Source: an uncultured Mycobacteriaceae bacterium (GTDB lineage: Bacteria; Actinomycetota; Actinomycetes; Mycobacteriales; Mycobacteriaceae). From it: 64,000 bases of DNA. The stretch lies in NCBI GenBank assembly GCA_902826815.1, contig CADEGF010000029.1, forward strand, positions 1 to 64,000, given 5' to 3'. The translations under genes were made by a program, and so were the position numbers. The notes below the pieces were generated by a model. It worked only from the letters and a program-made list of their open reading frames with translations, had not been told where the DNA came from and made no database searches. Of the stretch, positions 15,034-25,180 are shown one piece after another. Numbering within the stretch: position 1 is the first letter of the stretch; the number at the start of each line of letters is the position of its first letter.

Positions 15034-17823
15034 TTGACCACCGAGTTCGCGCGCCAGGACCTGGCCCAAAACTCTGGCACCGCAGCCGAACCCGACCGGG
15101 TACGCGTGATCCGCGAAGGTGTTGCGTCCTACCTGCCCGATATCGACCCCGACGAGACCACCGAATGGCTCGAGTCGTTCGACCAGTTGCTGGAACGGCA
15201 GGGCCCGGCGCGGGCGCGCTACCTGATGCTGCGCCTGCTGGAACGTTCGCGGGAGAAGCGCGTCGCCATTCCGGCGCTCACCTCCACCGACTACGTCAAC
15301 AGCATCCCCACCGAGTTGGAGCCTTGGTTCCCCGGTGACGAGGAGATCGAGCGACGGTACCGCGCCTGGATCCGGTGGAACGCCGCCATCATGGTGCACC
15401 GCGCTCAGCGCCCGGGAGTCGGTGTTGGGGGCCACATTTCGACCTATGCCTCCTCCGCGGCGCTCTACGAGGTGGGCTTCAACCACTTCTTCCGCGGCAA
15501 ATCCCACCCGGGCGGCGGTGACCAGGTCTTCATCCAGGGCCACGCGTCGCCAGGCATCTACGCGCGCGCATTCCTGGAGGGCCGGCTGACCGCCGACCAG
15601 CTCGACGGCTTCCGGCAGGAGCACAGCCACCCCGGCGGCGGCATCCCGTCGTATCCGCATCCACGGTTGATGCCCGACTTCTGGGAGTTCCCGACGGTGT
15701 CGATGGGCCTTGGTCCGATGAACGCGATCTTCCAGGCCCGGTTCAACCACTATCTGGACGACCGCGGCATCAAGGACACGTCCGACCAGCACGTCTGGGC
15801 ATTCCTCGGCGACGGCGAGATGGACGAGCCAGAGAGCCGCGGCCTCATCCAGGTGGCGGCCAACGAGGCGCTGGACAACCTGACGTTCGTCATCAACTGC
15901 AACCTGCAGCGCCTCGATGGCCCGGTGCGCGGCAACGGCAAGATCATCCAGGAACTGGAGTCGTTCTTCCGCGGCGCCGGCTGGAACGTCATCAAGGTGG
16001 TGTGGGGCCGCGAATGGGACGCGCTGCTGTACGCCGACCGCGACGGCGCACTGGTGAACCTGATGAACACCACCCCCGACGGGGATTACCAGACCTACAA
16101 GGCCAACGACGGCGCCTATGTGCGTGACCACTTCTTCGGCCGCGACCCCCGCACCAAGGCGCTGGTCGACAAGATGTCCGACACCGAGATCTGGAACCTC
16201 AAGCGCGGCGGGCACGACTACCGCAAGGTCTATGCGGCGTATCGGGCCGCCACCGAGCACAAGGGTCAGCCGACGGTCATCCTGGCCAAGACCATCAAGG
16301 GCTACTCCCTTGGCGCCCACTTCCAGGGCCGCAATGCGACACACCAGATGAAAAAGCTTGCGCTGGAGGATCTCAAGCAGTTCCGCGACGCCATCCGCAT
16401 CCCGATCGGCGACGAGGAACTCGACAAGAACCCTTACCTGCCGCCGTACTACCACCCCGGCCCGGATGCACCCGAGATCCGTTACATGCTCGACCGGCGA
16501 CGGACGCTGGGCGGGTTCGTGCCGGAGCGACGGACGAAGTCGAAGGTGCTGACGCTGCCTGGCCGCGACGTCTACAAGGCGCTCAAGAAGGGCTCGGGAA
16601 ACCAAGAGGTCGCGACCACCATGGCAATGGTGCGCACATTCAAGGAACTGTTGCGGGACAAGGAGATCGGCCCGCGCATCGTGCCGATCATCCCGGACGA
16701 GGCGCGCACGTTCGGGATGGACTCCTGGTTCCCGAGCCTCAAGATCTACAACCGCAACGGCCAGCTGTACACGGCCGTGGACGCGGAATTGATGCTGGCG
16801 TACAAGGAAAGTGAAATCGGCCAGATCCTGCACGAGGGCATCAATGAAGCCGGGTCGACGGCGTCGTTCACCGCGGCGGGCACGGCCTACGCCACCCACA
16901 ACGAACCGATGATCCCGCTCTACATCTTCTATTCGATGTTCGGCTTCCAGCGCACCGGCGACGGGCTGTGGGCGGCCGGCGACCAGATGGCGCGCGGCTT
17001 CGCGCTCGGCGCAACGGCGGGTCGGACCACGCTGGTCGGTGAGGGGCTTCAGCACGCCGACGGCCACTCTCTGCTGCTGGCGGCCACCAACCCGGCCGTG
17101 GTCGCCTACGACCCGGCCTTCGCCTACGAAATCGCCTACATCGTCGAAAGCGGGCTGGCCCGCATGTACGGCGAGGACCCGGAGAACGTCTACTTCTACA
17201 TCACCATCTACAACGAGCCCTACAAGCAGCCCGCCGAACCGGAGGGCGTCGACGTCGAGGGGCTGCTGCGTGGCATCTACCGCTACCGGCCCGCGCCGGA
17301 GCAGAAGTCGAAGCAGGCGCACATCCTGGTGTCGGGAGTGGCGATGCCCGAGGCCCTTCGGGCCGCCGATCTGCTGGCCGAGGAATGGGACGTGGCCGCC
17401 GACGTGTGGTCGGTGACCAGCTGGGGCGAGCTCAACCGCGATGGAGTGGAGATCGAGAAGGAGAAGCTGCGTCATCCCGACCGTCCGGCCAGGGTGCCCT
17501 ACATCACCCAGGCCCTCGCCGACACCCGCGGCCCGGCCGTGGCCGTCTCCGACTGGATGCGTGCCGTACCCGAGCAGATCCGGCCGTGGGTGCCCAATAC
17601 CTACCTCACGCTGGGCACCGACGGCTTCGGGTTCTCCGACACGCGCCCTGCGGCACGGCGCTACTACAACACCGACGCCGAGTCGGTCGCGGTGGCGGTC
17701 CTGGAGGCACTGGCCACCGACGGCGAAATCGATCAGGCGGTCGCCGTCGACGCCGCAAACAAGTACGAAATCGACGACGTGCTCGCCGCGCCCGAGCAGA
17801 CCTCCGACCCCGGCGTGGCCTGA
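15034..17823 (+). CDS. aceE: Pyruvate dehydrogenase E1 component, homodimeric (AceE)
   Basis: A 929-residue thiamine-diphosphate enzyme that decarboxylates pyruvate in the pyruvate dehydrogenase complex, feeding acetyl-CoA to the FAS operon next door. Visible hallmarks are the [21 protein letters not shown] region with [14 protein letters not shown], the ThDP/Mg motif ([10 protein letters not shown] ... [20 protein letters not shown]), and the transketolase-like second half ([24 protein letters not shown]). I chose TTG at 15034: it gives [12 protein letters not shown], matching the known mycobacterial N-terminus (MTTDFARHDLAQ), and GAGGAG sits six bases upstream. The further upstream frame has no such support. 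Lone homodimeric E1 genes are usual in mycobacteria. Confidence 0.96.
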   Translation: MTTEFARQDLAQNSGTAAEPDRVRVIREGVASYLPDIDPDETTEWLESFDQLLERQGPARARYLMLRLLERSREKRVAIPALTSTDYVNSIPTELEPWFPGDEEIERRYRAWIRWNAAIMVHRAQRPGVGVGGHISTYASSAALYEVGFNHFFRGKSHPGGGDQVFIQGHASPGIYARAFLEGRLTADQLDGFRQEHSHPGGGIPSYPHPRLMPDFWEFPTVSMGLGPMNAIFQARFNHYLDDRGIKDTSDQHVWAFLGDGEMDEPESRGLIQVAANEALDNLTFVINCNLQRLDGPVRGNGKIIQELESFFRGAGWNVIKVVWGREWDALLYADRDGALVNLMNTTPDGDYQTYKANDGAYVRDHFFGRDPRTKALVDKMSDTEIWNLKRGGHDYRKVYAAYRAATEHKGQPTVILAKTIKGYSLGAHFQGRNATHQMKKLALEDLKQFRDAIRIPIGDEELDKNPYLPPYYHPGPDAPEIRYMLDRRRTLGGFVPERRTKSKVLTLPGRDVYKALKKGSGNQEVATTMAMVRTFKELLRDKEIGPRIVPIIPDEARTFGMDSWFPSLKIYNRNGQLYTAVDAELMLAYKESEIGQILHEGINEAGSTASFTAAGTAYATHNEPMIPLYIFYSMFGFQRTGDGLWAAGDQMARGFALGATAGRTTLVGEGLQHADGHSLLLAATNPAVVAYDPAFAYEIAYIVESGLARMYGEDPENVYFYITIYNEPYKQPAEPEGVDVEGLLRGIYRYRPAPEQKSKQAHILVSGVAMPEALRAADLLAEEWDVAADVWSVTSWGELNRDGVEIEKEKLRHPDRPARVPYITQALADTRGPAVAVSDWMRAVPEQIRPWVPNTYLTLGTDGFGFSDTRPAARRYYNTDAESVAVAVLEALATDGEIDQAVAVDAANKYEIDDVLAAPEQTSDPGVA

Positions 17824-17875
17824 CGGACGGCGGCTCTTGGAGGAATCTGCCATAAATGTGGCGTAGCTTTTAGGG

Positions 17876-19162
17876 ATGGCCAACAACCCACACGCTCCGC
17901 CGGCCTCAACGCTGGAGGTGCTGGACACCGTGCCCGAATCGGTGCTGCGCAGGTTGAACCAGTATTCGGGGCGGTTGGCGACGCAGGCGGTGCACGCCCT
18001 GGAGGAACGCCTGCCGTTCTTCGCCGGCCTCGAGGCGTCGCAACGGGCCAGTGTTCAGCTCGTGGTGCAGACGGCCGTGGTCAACTTCGTCGAGTGGATG
18101 CGCAACCCCGACAGCGACGTCGGCTACACCGCGCAGGCGTTCGAGGTGGTGCCGCAGGACCTCCGTAGGCGCATCGCGCTGCGGCAGTCGGTGGAGATGG
18201 TCAGGGTCACCATGGAGTTCTTCGAGGAAGTGGTGCCGATGCTGGCCCGCTCCGAGGAGCAGTTGACCGCGCTGACGGCCGGAATCCTGCGATACAGCCG
18301 AGACCTGGCGTTCGCCGCGGCGTCCGCCTACGCCGACCAGGCCGAGGCACGTGGCGCATGGGACACCAGGATGGAGGCCAACATCGTCGACGCCGTGGTG
18401 CGCGGCGACACCGGACCCGACCTGCAGTCCCAGGCCGCCGCCCTGAACTGGGATGCCACGTCGCCCGCCACCGTCATCGTCGGAATGCCCCAGCCGGAGC
18501 GGATGGATCTGGCCAGCGAGGACGTCCATGACGTCGTGGAAAAGCACGGGCGCGCCGCACTTTCCGACGTTCACGGCACCTGGCTGGTGACGATCGTGTC
18601 GGGGCCGCTGAGCCTGACCGACCGGTTCCTTGCCGATCTGTTGCAAGTCTTCGCCGAGGCGCCCGTGATCATCGGACCGACCGCGCAGACGCTCTCGGCA
18701 GCGCATTGGAGCGCCACCGAGGCGATCGCAGGGATGAACGCCGTCGCGGGCTGGACCGGTGCGCCGCGCCCGGTTGCCGCCCGTGAGCTTCTGCCCGAGC
18801 GTGCGCTGCTCGGCGACGTTTCGGCGATCGCTGCACTGGAAACCGAGGTGATGCGACCCCTCGGGGACGCCGGACCGGCGTTGAGCGAGACGTTGGACGC
18901 CTATCTGGACTCCGGCGGCGCGATCGAGGCGTGCGCCCGCAAACTGTTCGTTCATCCAAACACCGTCCGCTACCGCCTCAAGCGCATCGCTGATTTCACA
19001 GGCCGCGATGCGACAACTCCCCGCGACGCCTACGTGCTCCGGGTGGCCTCGACCGTGGGCCGCTTAAATCGGCAAGCACAGCATTCGAGCACGTCGAACA
19101 TGTCCGCAGGAGGGATAACCAAACGCGCGGCGGCCGACCCGACGCAGGACCGGGCAGGGTAA
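17876..19162 (+). CDS. mabR: PucR/CdaR-type regulator MabR of mycolic-acid genes
   Basis: A 428-residue transcription factor. The N-terminal ~170 residues are a helical sensor region and the C-terminus contains the PucR-type helix-turn-helix (ACARKLFVHPNTVRYRLKRI, about 355-375). Its position between aceE and fabD identifies it as the orthologue of Rv2242, named MabR, a regulator of the fasII operon. An operator-like repeat lies 42 bases after its stop, ahead of fabD. The ATG follows a TAGCTT hexamer by six bases, so its own transcript may be leaderless. A low-complexity tail (after about 395) extends past the conserved domain. Confidence 0.9.
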   Translation: MANNPHAPPASTLEVLDTVPESVLRRLNQYSGRLATQAVHALEERLPFFAGLEASQRASVQLVVQTAVVNFVEWMRNPDSDVGYTAQAFEVVPQDLRRRIALRQSVEMVRVTMEFFEEVVPMLARSEEQLTALTAGILRYSRDLAFAAASAYADQAEARGAWDTRMEANIVDAVVRGDTGPDLQSQAAALNWDATSPATVIVGMPQPERMDLASEDVHDVVEKHGRAALSDVHGTWLVTIVSGPLSLTDRFLADLLQVFAEAPVIIGPTAQTLSAAHWSATEAIAGMNAVAGWTGAPRPVAARELLPERALLGDVSAIAALETEVMRPLGDAGPALSETLDAYLDSGGAIEACARKLFVHPNTVRYRLKRIADFTGRDATTPRDAYVLRVASTVGRLNRQAQHSSTSNMSAGGITKRAAADPTQDRAG

Positions 19163-19203
19163 CAGGTTGCAGGCCTGTATCGAAGGCGTCGCATCACATG
19201 CTG

Positions 19204-19224
19204 TTTTGTGGGGTCTCCACAAAA
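19204..19224. promoter_or_regulatory. MabR-type operator TTTTGT-N9-ACAAAA upstream of fabD
   Basis: TTTTGTGG and CCACAAAA form perfect eight-base arms around GGTCT; the outer part fits the TTTTGT-N9-ACAAAA pattern I recall being reported for MabR. A CATAAT -10-like hexamer follows at 19240-19245, so the operator would overlap the -35 region of the fasII promoter. Confidence 0.75.
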
Positions 19225-19239
19225 AGATAAGACGAGGTT

Positions 19240-19245
19240 CATAAT
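19240..19245 (+). promoter_or_regulatory. Candidate -10 element (CATAAT) of the fasII promoter
   Basis: CATAAT lies 15 bases after the MabR-type operator and 45 bases before the fabD GTG. It is the best -10 match in the 128-base gap; the transcription start has not been mapped here. Confidence 0.35.
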
Positions 19246-19290
19246 CTCTTACACCGCGCAGATGGGTTCCCTCAGTGTTTCCTTAAACAC

Positions 19291-20208
19291 GTGCTCGCAA
19301 TGCTTGCTCCCGGACAGGGATCGCAGACCCCCGGCATGCTCGCCTCCTGGCTTGAGCTGCCGGGAGCGGCTGACCGCATCTCCACCTGGTCGCAGTCCAG
19401 TGGTCTCGACCTGGCGCGCCTCGGCACCACCGCGACGGCGGAGGAGATCACCGATACCTCGGTGACGCAGCCGCTGGTCGTGGCGGCGACGCTGCTGGCG
19501 TGGGAGGAACTGACAAAGCGCGGTCTGCTGGCCGGACGTGACTTCATCGCAGCCGGCCACTCCGTCGGTGAGATCGCCGCATATGCGATCGCAGGCGTCA
19601 TCTCCAGCGACGACGCCGTCGCCCTGGCCGCCACCCGTGGCGCGGAGATGGCGAAGGCCTGCGCGACCGAGCCCACCGGGATGTCCGCGGTGCTCGGCGG
19701 CGATGAGGCCGAGGTACTCGGCCGGCTCCAGGAACTGGACCTGGTGCCCGCGAACCGCAATGCGGCGGGTCAGATCGTGGCTGCGGGCAGCCTGGCCGCG
19801 CTGAGCAAGCTGGCCGAGGATCCGCCCGCCAAGGCGCGCGTCCGGCCCCTCGCCACCGCAGGTGCGTTCCACACGCACTACATGGCATCGGCCACCGACG
19901 GGTATGCAAGCGCGGTTTCAAAGGTCACCACCACTGAGCCATCTGGACCCACCGCGACTCTGCTGAGCAATGCCGACGGCAAGCCGGTCGACTCGGCCAC
20001 GGACGCCATGAGCAAGCTGGTCGCCCAACTGACCCGGCCGGTGCGCTGGGACCTGTGCACGGAGACTCTCCGGCAATCGAACGTGAGCGCGATCGTCGAG
20101 TTCCCGCCCGCAGGGACGCTCGCCGGGATCGCAAAGCGAGAACTCAAAGGGGTGCCGACGCACGCCGTCAAATCCCCCGCAGACCTGGACGGGCTATCCG
20201 AGCTCTAG
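19291..20208 (+). CDS. fabD: Malonyl-CoA:ACP transacylase FabD
   Basis: A 305-residue enzyme that loads malonate onto AcpM for FAS-II elongation. The nucleophile elbow is GHSVGE with Ser91, GQGSQ near the start forms the oxyanion region, and the catalytic histidine lies in TAGAFHTHYM. The closing FPPAGTLAGIAKRELKG is typical for mycobacterial FabD. The start is GTG at 19291 (MLAMLAPGQ); no strong ribosome-binding site precedes it. First gene of the fabD-acpM-kasA-kasB-accD6 operon. Confidence 0.96.
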   Translation: MLAMLAPGQGSQTPGMLASWLELPGAADRISTWSQSSGLDLARLGTTATAEEITDTSVTQPLVVAATLLAWEELTKRGLLAGRDFIAAGHSVGEIAAYAIAGVISSDDAVALAATRGAEMAKACATEPTGMSAVLGGDEAEVLGRLQELDLVPANRNAAGQIVAAGSLAALSKLAEDPPAKARVRPLATAGAFHTHYMASATDGYASAVSKVTTTEPSGPTATLLSNADGKPVDSATDAMSKLVAQLTRPVRWDLCTETLRQSNVSAIVEFPPAGTLAGIAKRELKGVPTHAVKSPADLDGLSEL

Positions 20209-20294
20209 AGGTGTGGCCGCTGGCGCCGCCGGCGGTCAGTACAACCGCACAACAACGTAAATCGAAGTAACACAACAAATTAGAAGGAGCCATA

Positions 20295-20597
20295 GTGGCC
20301 GCCACGCAGGAAGAAATCATTTCGGGTCTCGCTGAGATCATCGAAGAAGTCACCGGCATCGAGCCGTCGGAGGTCACCCCGGAGAAGTCGTTCGTCGACG
20401 ACCTGGACATCGACTCGCTGTCGATGGTTGAGATCGCCGTGCAGACCGAGGACAAGTACGGCGTGAAGATCCCCGACGAGGACCTCGCGGGCCTGCGCAC
20501 CGTTGGTGACGTCGTCTCCTACATCCAGAAGCTCGAAGAAGAGAACCCAGAGGCTGCTGCCGCGCTGCGCACGAAGATCGAAGCTGATCGCACGTGA
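20295..20597 (+). CDS. acpM: Meromycolate-extension acyl carrier protein AcpM
   Basis: A 100-residue acyl carrier protein that holds growing meromycolate chains. The phosphopantetheine attachment site is DIDSLSMVE with Ser41, as in M. tuberculosis AcpM. That protein is about 115 residues; here the C-terminal extension is shorter, stopping after EADRT. A GTG start is preceded by AAGGAG (20284-20289). Its stop is embedded in the kasA GTG (GTGA), coupling translation. Confidence 0.96.
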   Translation: MAATQEEIISGLAEIIEEVTGIEPSEVTPEKSFVDDLDIDSLSMVEIAVQTEDKYGVKIPDEDLAGLRTVGDVVSYIQKLEEENPEAAAALRTKIEADRT

Positions 20598-21844
20598 CCA
20601 GGCCTTCCACTGCTAGCGGCGGTTTCCCCAGCGTTGTGGTGACCGCCGTCACGGCGACGACATCGATCGCGCCGGACATCGAGAGCACGTGGAAGGGCTT
20701 GTTGGCAGGCGAAAGCGGCATCCGCGTCCTCGAAGACGAGTTCGTCACCAAGTGGGACCTTCCGGTGCGGATCGGCGGCCACTTGAAAGAGAACGTCGAC
20801 GATCACATGGGCCGGCTGGATCTGCGGCGCATGTCGTATGTCCAGCGGATGGCCAAGTTGCTTGGTGGCCAGCTCTGGGAGACCGCGGGTACCCCCGAGG
20901 TCGATGGCGACCGCTTCGCGGTCGTCGTCGGCACGGGCCTGGGTGGCGGCGAGAAGATCGTCGAGACCTATGACCTGATGAACGAGGGCGGCCCCCGCAA
21001 GGTGTCACCGCTCGCTGTTCAGATGATCATGCCGAATGGCGCCGCAGCCGTCATCGGACTGCAACTCGGTGCACGCGCCGGCGTCATGACGCCGGTGTCG
21101 GCCTGTTCATCGGGCTCGGAGGCTATCGCGCACGCCTGGCGGCAGATCGTCATGGGCGACGCCGACATCGCCGTCTGCGGCGGTGTCGAGGGCGGCATCG
21201 AAGCGCTGCCGATCGCGGCGTTCTCGATGATGCGTGCCATGTCTACCCGCAACGACGAGCCGGAAGCCGCTTCTCGTCCGTTCGACAAGGATCGCGACGG
21301 CTTCGTGTTCGGCGAAGCGGGCGCGCTCATGGTCATCGAGACCGAGGAGCACGCCAAGGCGCGTGGGGCTCAGCCGCTCGCTCGACTGATGGGCGCCGGC
21401 ATCACGTCGGACGCCTTCCACATGGTGGCGCCTGCCGCCGACGGGCTGCGCGCCGGTCGGGCGATGGCGCGGTCGCTGGAACTTGCGGGTCTCGACCCCA
21501 AGGACATCGACCATGTCAACGCCCACGCGACGGCCACTCCGATCGGTGACACCGCGGAGGCAAACGCCATTCGCGTTGCAGGTGTGGAACACGCTGCTGT
21601 GTACGCGCCCAAGTCGGCGCTCGGCCACTCCATCGGTGCGGTCGGTGCGCTCGAGTCAGTCCTCACGGTGTTGTCGCTGCGAGATGGCGTCATACCGCCG
21701 ACACTGAACTATGAAACTCCGGATCCGGAGATCGATCTGGATGTCGTCGCGGGCGAGCCCCGGTACGGCGACTTCAAGTACGCGATCAACAACTCATTCG
21801 GATTCGGCGGACACAACGTGGCGCTTGCCTTCGGCAAGTACTGA
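20594..21844 (+). CDS. kasA: Beta-ketoacyl-ACP synthase KasA
   Basis: A 416-residue condensing enzyme of FAS-II that performs early elongation of acyl-AcpM with malonyl-AcpM. The catalytic set is intact: Cys171 (SACSSGSEA), His311 (NAHATAT), Lys340 and His345 ([10 protein letters not shown]), at the same numbers as in M. tuberculosis KasA, a target of thiolactomycin. The end [14 protein letters not shown] is typical. The start is GTG, four bases overlapping the acpM stop. Confidence 0.97.
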   Translation: MTRPSTASGGFPSVVVTAVTATTSIAPDIESTWKGLLAGESGIRVLEDEFVTKWDLPVRIGGHLKENVDDHMGRLDLRRMSYVQRMAKLLGGQLWETAGTPEVDGDRFAVVVGTGLGGGEKIVETYDLMNEGGPRKVSPLAVQMIMPNGAAAVIGLQLGARAGVMTPVSACSSGSEAIAHAWRQIVMGDADIAVCGGVEGGIEALPIAAFSMMRAMSTRNDEPEAASRPFDKDRDGFVFGEAGALMVIETEEHAKARGAQPLARLMGAGITSDAFHMVAPAADGLRAGRAMARSLELAGLDPKDIDHVNAHATATPIGDTAEANAIRVAGVEHAAVYAPKSALGHSIGAVGALESVLTVLSLRDGVIPPTLNYETPDPEIDLDVVAGEPRYGDFKYAINNSFGFGGHNVALAFGKY

Positions 21845-21876
21845 GCCGTCGGGGGGAAAGGAACCATCTCGGCACC

Positions 21877-23130
21877 ATGACAGGGTTGGCTACGGGGAAC
21901 GGACTCCCCAACGTTGTCGTCACCGGCGTTGCCATGACGACTGCTTTGGCAACCGATGCGATCACCACGTGGCAGCGACTCCTTGACGGGCACAGCGGAA
22001 TCCGCAAGCTCGATGATCCGTTCGTTGAGGAGTATGACCTACCCGTTCGCATCGGCGGTCACCTGCTTGAGGATTTCGAAAGCGAACTGACGCGCATCGA
22101 GTTGCGTCGGCTTTCGTACCTGCAGCGCATGTCGACGGTATTGAGCCGGCGGGTGTGGCAGGACGCCGGTGAGCCCGAGGTCGATCCCAAGCGGCTGATG
22201 GTCTCGATCGGCACGGGTATGGGTTCCAGCGAGGAACTCCTGTTCGCCTACGAGGGCATGAAGAAGAAGGGCCTCCGCGGCGTTTCACCGCTGGCGGTCC
22301 AGATGTACATGCCCAACTCGGCCGCTGCCGCGGTCGGTCTGGAGCGCAAGGCCAGGGCAGGGGTCATCACCCCTATCTCGGCCTGCGCCTCCGGATCCGA
22401 AGGCATCGCACACGCATGGCGCAACATCGTGCTCGGCGAAGCCGACATGGCGATCTGCGGCGGTGTCGAGACGCGGATCGAGGCGGTGCCGATCGCCGGA
22501 TTCGCGCAGATGCGAATCGTGTTGTCCACCACCAACGATGACCCCGCGGGTGCATGTCGCCCGTTCGACAAGGACCGCAACGGATTCGTATTCGGCGAAG
22601 CGGGTGCGTTGCTGGTCATCGAGACGGAGGAGCACGCCAAGGCGCGCGGCGCCACCATCTACGCACGGCTGATGGGCGCCAGCATCACCTCGGACGGCTT
22701 CCACATCGTGGCGCCCGATCCCAACGGCGAGCAGGCCGGTCACGCGATGACGCGGGCGATCGAGCTCGCAGGCCTGCAGCCCACCGACATCGACCACATC
22801 AACGCGCATGCCACCGGCACCAGCGTCGGCGACGTGGCCGAAGGTCAGGCGATCAACAACGCGATGCGCGGGCACAAGCCCGCGGTGTACGCGCCGAAGT
22901 CCGCGCTCGGTCACTCGGTCGGCGCAGTCGGCGCAGTCGAATCGATTTTGACGGTGTTGGCATTGAAGAACGGTGTCGTTCCGCCGACGCTCAATTTGAA
23001 GAACCTGGATCCAGAGATCGACCTCGACGTCGTCTCCGGTTCGCCGCGACCCGGCAACTACAACTATGCGATCAACAACTCGTTCGGATTCGGTGGGCAC
23101 AACGTGGCGCTCGCCTTCGGGAAGTACTAA
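21877..23130 (+). CDS. kasB: Beta-ketoacyl-ACP synthase KasB
   Basis: A 417-residue paralogue of KasA that extends mycolates to full length. Catalytic residues are Cys170 (SACASGSEG), His311 (NAHATGT), Lys341 and His346 ([10 protein letters not shown]). The two genes are tandem duplicates separated by 32 bases and share most motifs. The ATG at 21877 is preceded at some distance by GGGGGGAAAGGAA, a weak ribosome-binding site. Confidence 0.96.
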   Translation: MTGLATGNGLPNVVVTGVAMTTALATDAITTWQRLLDGHSGIRKLDDPFVEEYDLPVRIGGHLLEDFESELTRIELRRLSYLQRMSTVLSRRVWQDAGEPEVDPKRLMVSIGTGMGSSEELLFAYEGMKKKGLRGVSPLAVQMYMPNSAAAAVGLERKARAGVITPISACASGSEGIAHAWRNIVLGEADMAICGGVETRIEAVPIAGFAQMRIVLSTTNDDPAGACRPFDKDRNGFVFGEAGALLVIETEEHAKARGATIYARLMGASITSDGFHIVAPDPNGEQAGHAMTRAIELAGLQPTDIDHINAHATGTSVGDVAEGQAINNAMRGHKPAVYAPKSALGHSVGAVGAVESILTVLALKNGVVPPTLNLKNLDPEIDLDVVSGSPRPGNYNYAINNSFGFGGHNVALAFGKY

Positions 23131-23174
23131 AAGGTACTGCGCGCCCGTTTAATCCGGCCCTATAGGAGGTTCCG

Positions 23175-24599
23175 ATGACACTCACGGCCCCCGAGGCAGT
23201 CGGCGAATCAACCGATCCCCGCGACCCGCTTCTACGACTCAAGACGTTCTTCGACGACGACTGCGCGCTCGAGCTTCTTCACGAGCGGGACCGCTCCGGC
23301 GTGCTCGCCGCGGCAGGAACCGTCAACGGTGTGCGCACGGTCGCGTTCTGCACCGACGGCACCGTCATGGGCGGCGCGATGGGTGTCGAAGGCTGCGCCC
23401 ACATCGTCAACGCCTACGACACCGCCATCGAGGAGCAGAGCCCGATCATCGGGATCTGGCACTCGGGCGGTGCGCGGCTCGCCGAGGGCGTCAAGGCGCT
23501 GCACGCGGTCGGCTTGGTGTTCGAGGCGATGATCCGGGCGTCGGGTTACATCCCGCAGATCTCGATCGTCGTCGGATTCGCCGCGGGAGGAGCGGCTTAC
23601 GGCCCCGCCCTCACCGACGTCGTCATCATGGCCCCCGAGGGCCGGGTCTTCGTCACGGGTCCCGACATCGTGCGCAGCGTCACCGGCGAGGACGTCGATA
23701 TGGCGTCGCTCGGCGGCCCCGACACCCACCACAAGAAGTCCGGCGTGTGCCACATCGTCGCCGACGGCGAGCTCGACGCCTACGCGCGCGGCCGCCGGCT
23801 GGTCGGATTGTTCTGCCAGCAGGGTCATTTCGACCGCAACAAGGCAGAAGCGGGTGACACCGACCTGCACGCGTTGCTGCCGGAGTCGCCCCGCCGCGCA
23901 TACGATGTGCACCCGCTCGTCGAAGCGCTTCTGGACGCCGATGCCCCGTTCGAGGAGTTCCAGGCCAAGTGGGCGCCGTCGATGGTGATCGGCCTCGGCA
24001 GGCTGTCCGGACGCACCGTCGGTGTGCTGGCCAATAACCCGCTGCGGCTGGGTGGCTGCCTGAACTCCGAAAGCGCGGAGAAGGCAGCACGTTTCGTGCG
24101 GCTGTGCGACGCGTTCGGCATACCGCTGGTCGTCGTCGTCGACGTCCCAGGTTATCTGCCCGGTGTGGATCAGGAGTGGGGCGGCGTGGTGCGCCGCGGC
24201 GCCAAGCTGCTGCACGCATTCGGCGAGGCCACCGTCCCCCGCGTCACGCTGGTGACCCGAAAGATCTACGGCGGCGCCTACATCGCGATGAACTCGCGGT
24301 CGCTGAACGCGACGAAGGTGTTCGCATGGCCGGACGCGGAGGTCGCCGTGATGGGCGCCAAGGCCGCGGTCGGCATCCTGCACAAGAAGAAGTTGGCCGC
24401 CGCATCCGACAATGAGCGCGAGGCACTCCACGAGGAGCTGGCCGCCGAGCACGAGAGGATCGCTGGCGGGGTGGATTCCGCCATCGAGATCGGTGTGGTC
24501 GACGAGAAGATCGACCCGGCGCACACCCGCAGCAAGCTGACCCAGGCTCTGGCCGAGGCGCCTGCCCGTCGGGGACGGCACAAGAACATCCCGCTGTAA
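23175..24599 (+). CDS. accD6: Acyl-CoA carboxylase beta subunit AccD6
   Basis: A 474-residue carboxyltransferase that, with an AccA biotin subunit, makes malonyl-CoA for FAS-I and FAS-II. Typical crotonase-fold features are the oxyanion-hole glycines in SGGARLAEGVKAL and AAGGAAYGPALTD, plus DVPGYLPGVDQEW and KIYGGAYIAM in the C-terminal half. A strong AGGAGG (23164-23169) precedes the ATG by five bases, and TATAGG just before it could serve as an internal promoter. It is the last gene of the FAS-II operon. Confidence 0.96.
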   Translation: MTLTAPEAVGESTDPRDPLLRLKTFFDDDCALELLHERDRSGVLAAAGTVNGVRTVAFCTDGTVMGGAMGVEGCAHIVNAYDTAIEEQSPIIGIWHSGGARLAEGVKALHAVGLVFEAMIRASGYIPQISIVVGFAAGGAAYGPALTDVVIMAPEGRVFVTGPDIVRSVTGEDVDMASLGGPDTHHKKSGVCHIVADGELDAYARGRRLVGLFCQQGHFDRNKAEAGDTDLHALLPESPRRAYDVHPLVEALLDADAPFEEFQAKWAPSMVIGLGRLSGRTVGVLANNPLRLGGCLNSESAEKAARFVRLCDAFGIPLVVVVDVPGYLPGVDQEWGGVVRRGAKLLHAFGEATVPRVTLVTRKIYGGAYIAMNSRSLNATKVFAWPDAEVAVMGAKAAVGILHKKKLAAASDNEREALHEELAAEHERIAGGVDSAIEIGVVDEKIDPAHTRSKLTQALAEAPARRGRHKNIPL

Positions 24600-24703
24600 G
24601 CCGAATTCGCTCCAGACCTCGGCAAACTCTCGCTTCACCTACTGTGGGAAGCGGCCCATTGAGTTGGGGGAAACCTAAAGGGCCCTGACAGAGGAGTTGA
24701 GGT

Positions 24704-25090
24704 ATGCGAATTTCTGGAATGACGATGCGCCGCGGATTCGTCGGCGTAGTTGCCGCCGGAGCGCTGGCGGGACTGACCGGCGCTGTCGCAATGCCGACGG
24801 CATCAGCCGACGCCGACTGCACCGTGTCCGGGCTCAGCAACGCGATCGGCACGGTCGGTTCGCAGACCGGTCAGTGGTTCGCCAGCCATCCGGACGCCAA
24901 CAAGGCGGTCACGGAAGCAGGTGCTGGCGGCGACGCCGAGGGCGCGATCAGGAACTACTTCGTCGCGCACCCGTCGGAATGGGCTGAGCTGCAGCGCATT
25001 GCGCAGCCGCTGCGCTCTCTGCGCTCGCAGTGCGGCTCGAACGTGGCGCCAGCCGACATCGCGCGGCTCTTCGACGCGATGGCCTCATAG
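24704..25090 (+). CDS. Secreted hemophore-like (haem-binding) protein
   Basis: A 128-residue exported protein with a signal peptide (basic MTMRRG, hydrophobic 11-30, cleavage near ASADA about residue 36). The mature part is all-helical with two cysteines (Cys39 in DADCTV and Cys109 in RSQCGS), and contains ASHPDANKAV and NYFVAHPSEWAELQ, features of the mycobacterial haemophore family related to Rv0203. The family binds haem outside the cell. GAGGAG precedes the ATG. Its stop overlaps the end of a decayed AraC fragment on the other strand. Confidence 0.75.
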   Translation: MRISGMTMRRGFVGVVAAGALAGLTGAVAMPTASADADCTVSGLSNAIGTVGSQTGQWFASHPDANKAVTEAGAGGDAEGAIRNYFVAHPSEWAELQRIAQPLRSLRSQCGSNVAPADIARLFDAMAS

Positions 25091-25180
25091 CCACCGACCG
25101 GATCCGCTGCACGTTCGCAGCCGTTCGGCGTCCTGCCCCGGCGGGACGCCGAACATCCGGCGGTATTCGCGGTTGAACAC
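25085..25180 (-). pseudogene. C-terminal stub of an AraC-family regulator
   Basis: On the minus strand, 31 codons read FNREYRRMFGVPPGQDAERL before a stop at 25085-25087. This is the second helix-turn-helix end of an AraC-type regulator; everything upstream of it is missing, replaced at about 25180 by the interior of an aldo/keto reductase gene on the other strand. It has no start codon of its own. Confidence 0.75.

Noticed and set aside
15001-17928. 975-codon open frame antisense to aceE
   Set aside because: It is the complement of a strongly conserved gene; GC-rich third positions keep the antisense frame open. No domain is recognisable.
20594-23130. kasA/kasB treated as an assembly duplication
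   Set aside because: The copies differ throughout, each has its own conserved residues, and tandem kasA-kasB is the normal mycobacterial order.
23232-24638. 468-codon frame antisense to accD6
   Set aside because: Shadow of accD6, which has complete carboxyltransferase motifs and a strong ribosome-binding site.
24600-24703. Rho-independent terminator after accD6
   Set aside because: No strong GC stem is evident in the 104-base gap; termination may be weak or factor-dependent.
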